Assembly: GCA_022820995.1 (NCBI GenBank)
Contig: JAJEEM010000032.1
Coordinates: 1-64,000, forward strand
Reading direction: 5' to 3'
From: Gemmatimonadota bacterium
GTDB taxonomy: Bacteria; Gemmatimonadota; Gemmatimonadetes; Palauibacterales; Palauibacteraceae
Length of the DNA: 64,000 bases
Under the pieces are notes generated by a model, which saw nothing but the letters and a program-made list of their open reading frames with translations, was not told where the DNA came from and made no database searches. Both the position numbers and the translations under genes were made by a program. Positions 62,295 to 64,000 of the stretch are shown here, one piece after another (within the stretch, counting starts at the first letter, position 1; every line of letters begins with the position of its first letter).

Positions 62295-63476
62295 CTACCA
62301 CCGGCTGGACTCGGCGTCCTTCACGGCGTCGGGCATCCGGTAGCTGATGCCGATATCGTCGTACACGGAGCGTTGCAGCATGCCGGCAAAGTTGGTGACG
62401 GAATGCGGCTCGGCGCCGGGCACGATCCTCGAGCGGATGATCTGAAGCCTCCGCTGTATCCGCACGAGCTTCAGCACGCCGACGGTGGACTGCCGGGGGT
62501 AGTCGAAGGCGTCGGCGAGGTTGTTTCCTATGAGCGCCCGGGAGGTCTTGAGCAGGACGCTCATCAGTTTCCTGCGCTTCGCGGGGTCGGTAACGCCAAG
62601 CAGTTCCGGGACCGTATTGATGTAGCCGTGCGCAACTTCCACAGCCGTGGGCCCGGGCGGGCGTTCGCACAGGTGCGCGATCCTTCGCAGGTGCAGGGCA
62701 TCGTCTTCGTTGCGGAACAGCAGCCTGTCCGGCACGCCGAGCAGCCAGGTGACGTAGCGCCACATGTGCATGAAGCCGTCGCGTTCTTCTTCGGTCAGTC
62801 GCAGCCCCAACCTTCGCACAGCCTGCAGGTTGATGGCGGAAAACCCGGTCGACGCCAGTGCCATGTGCGCCATGTGTAGCGGCACTCCTTCGGCCGGCAC
62901 GTCCCATTCACTCGAGTCGAGCAACAGCCGCCGTACCTGGGCGTGGATAAGCCGAATGCGGACGGTGAGTTTCCAGCCGTCTCCGAATCTGTCGAGTCCA
63001 CCGGGCAGGGTGATCTCAACCAGATGCCGGGTATTCTGCTTGACCCGACGCAGGTTCCCCGCGGTTCGCCCCGTAATGTAGAACCCCTTCGCCAGTCCCT
63101 CGGACAACCCGGTGACGAGCGACGCCAGCACAAGTCCGACAAAGAACAGGTCCGAGTATCTGTGAAACGCACGAGCGCCGACGCGGGCTTTCTCAGGGTC
63201 GAACTCGAAGGGCGGCGGACCGTCGACCGCGTTGAAGAAATCTCTCAGCGCGGCCGGAGCGTCTCGCATTCCTTCTTCATCACGTTCCATCCCCGCAGCG
63301 ATCAGGCGATGGCGTGTCGCCTGGTCAACGTCCGCGAGCGCCTCCATGGCGGCATCCGCCGGAGGGTCGCCGATGCGCGTGTGCTCGACATAGGCGTCGG
63401 CCAGGTCCGGGTCTGCCTCGCGGGCTCTTTCGTGTCCGACGATGTACGACGTGGGAGGATGTATCGCTTGGGTCAC
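62295..63476 (-). CDS. MpaB-family (DUF2236) oxygenase
   Basis: 393 residues from GTG 63476. It is all-helical with the DUF2236/MpaB landmarks GLAKGFYITGRTAGNLRR, GDGWKLTVRIRLIHAQ, VPLHMAHMALASTGFSA and YVTWLLGVPDRLLF. These are haem-b oxygenases including latex-clearing protein relatives and MpaB. It is the intact paralogue of the truncated gene at 21004-21629. It is convergent with the HDAC-like gene, with 7 bases between stops. Confidence 0.87.
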   Translation of the reverse strand: MTQAIHPPTSYIVGHERAREADPDLADAYVEHTRIGDPPADAAMEALADVDQATRHRLIAAGMERDEEGMRDAPAALRDFFNAVDGPPPFEFDPEKARVGARAFHRYSDLFFVGLVLASLVTGLSEGLAKGFYITGRTAGNLRRVKQNTRHLVEITLPGGLDRFGDGWKLTVRIRLIHAQVRRLLLDSSEWDVPAEGVPLHMAHMALASTGFSAINLQAVRRLGLRLTEEERDGFMHMWRYVTWLLGVPDRLLFRNEDDALHLRRIAHLCERPPGPTAVEVAHGYINTVPELLGVTDPAKRRKLMSVLLKTSRALIGNNLADAFDYPRQSTVGVLKLVRIQRRLQIIRSRIVPGAEPHSVTNFAGMLQRSVYDDIGISYRMPDAVKDAESSRW

Positions 63477-63645
63477 CCGTTGCCTTCTTCCGCAAGATCG
63501 GCTCGCGGCAACCCCTCAAAATCGGCATCTCGCCAAGATAGGACGGCAACCCGTCGAAGACTACGCAATCGGGTTGGTCAAGCGGACTGACGACAATCGC
63601 GGCACCCGTGGCGCCGCTGGGCGCAGTGCCGAAGGCCCTAAGGGA

Positions 63646-64000
63646 TCAGACGTTGAAGCGGATGTGGAGGATGTCGCCGTCGGCGACGACGTAGTCCCTG
63701 CCCTCGACCTGCAGCAGTCCCGCCTCCTTCACCGCCTGCTCGGAGCCGTACTCCGCGAACACCTCGTACGGGATGACCTCCGCGCGGATGAAGCCTCGCT
63801 CCATGTCGGAGTGGACCCGGCCCGCCGCCCGCCGGGCGCGCGTGCCGCGCCGGATCGTCCATGCCCGGACCTCGGCCGGCGCGGCGGTGAAGAAGGAGAT
63901 GAGGTCGAGGAGACCGTAGGCCGAGCGGATGAAGCGGGCGAGCGCCGGTTCGCGCAGGCCGAGCGCTTCCACGAAGGCGGCGCGGTCCTCCGGGTCGAGG
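63646..64000 (-). CDS. ychF: YchF-type ribosome-associated ATPase, C-terminal part
   Basis: The frame runs off the right edge (coding to 63999). The visible ~117 residues contain the helical domain end and the TGS domain: LISFFTAAPAEVRAWTIRRG, AGRVHSDMERGFIRAEVI, and the terminal YVVADGDILHIRFNV. This matches the conserved end of YchF/OLA1, an Obg-family ATPase that binds ribosomes. The G-domain motifs are outside the window. Confidence 0.93.
   Translation of the reverse strand, partial: LDPEDRAAFVEALGLREPALARFIRSAYGLLDLISFFTAAPAEVRAWTIRRGTRARRAAGRVHSDMERGFIRAEVIPYEVFAEYGSEQAVKEAGLLQVEGRDYVVADGDILHIRFNV

Noticed and set aside
1..64000. tRNA, rRNA genes and prophage structural genes
   Set aside because: I looked for tRNA-like cloverleaf ends, rRNA blocks and capsid/terminase-like proteins by eye and saw none; a dedicated search was not possible.

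Overview
The window is high-GC bacterial DNA, by eye roughly two thirds G+C or more, with dense coding and many 4-base start/stop overlaps (GTGA, TTGA, ATGA). It is rich in exported hydrolases: M1, M24 and S10 peptidases, amidohydrolases, a beta-lactamase-fold enzyme and a metallo-beta-lactamase. It also carries Planctomycete-type DUF1592/DUF1552 proteins, a PorV/PorQ-like outer-membrane protein, 6-bladed propeller lipoproteins and many toxin-antitoxin relatives. This mix fits a diderm heterotroph such as a marine or host-associated Gemmatimonadota. No rRNA or other phylogenetic marker confirms that; only the tail of a YchF-type GTPase is present, at the right edge.

Layout. 1-3.7 kb: nuclease fragment, solitary antitoxin, secreted amidohydrolase, Panacea-type toxin-antitoxin pair. 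3.8-9.6 kb: exported M1 peptidase, Tat-exported FAD oxidoreductase, lipoprotein hydrolase, SRPBCC protein. 9.6-14.3 kb (minus): aminotransferase, PorV-like barrel, ABC ATPase and ABC permease, overlapping or nearly so. 14.4-17.5 kb: VapBC, M24 peptidase, squalene/phytoene synthase. 17.5-22.2 kb is a decay zone: an RND exporter gene cut by an in-frame amber codon, 22-bp tandem repeats, and two 3'-truncated genes fused tail to tail. 22.2-27.2 kb: threonine dehydratase, DUF4143 ATPase behind an AT-rich palindromic operator, sodium symporter, chorismate mutase-prephenate dehydrogenase. 27.4-33.3 kb: DUF1592 dihaem-type protein, DUF1552 protein and secreted ankyrin protein. 33.3-36.2 kb: truncated HicB-like gene, frameshifted NYN-domain gene, a structured RNA/terminator, VOC protein and an IS110/IS1111-group element. 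36.3-44.2 kb: haem/monooxygenase-like protein, creatininase-like protein, and a 1529-aa LRR-metalloprotease lipoprotein behind 16-bp tandem repeats. 44.4-49.5 kb: MBL lipoprotein, amidohydrolase, CcdA, TlpA-like thioredoxin and a convergent peroxiredoxin. 49.6-54.5 kb: serine hydrolase, aminotransferase, rhodanese, second Panacea locus with a tiny membrane protein, Uma2 nuclease. 55.1-58.6 kb: an island of visibly lower GC with two small secreted six-cysteine proteins, two paralogous propeller lipoproteins and a thioredoxin-like protein. 58.6-64 kb: S10 peptidase, exported HpaI-like and histone-deacetylase-like proteins, MpaB-family oxygenase, YchF tail.

Two loci stand out. (1) At 48.9-49.5 kb what looks like two ORFs is one exported peroxiredoxin. 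They are separated by a single in-frame TGA exactly at the catalytic cysteine position, and a hairpin fitting the bacterial SECIS pattern follows it. This is a candidate selenoprotein next to CcdA and a CxxC thioredoxin. (2) The lower-GC island at 55.1-58.6 kb encodes an apparently unnamed six-cysteine peptide family, ending C-x-D-A-x-C, beside propeller lipoproteins and a thioredoxin-like protein. The layout recalls NVEALA-peptide/6-bladed-propeller loci of Bacteroidota.
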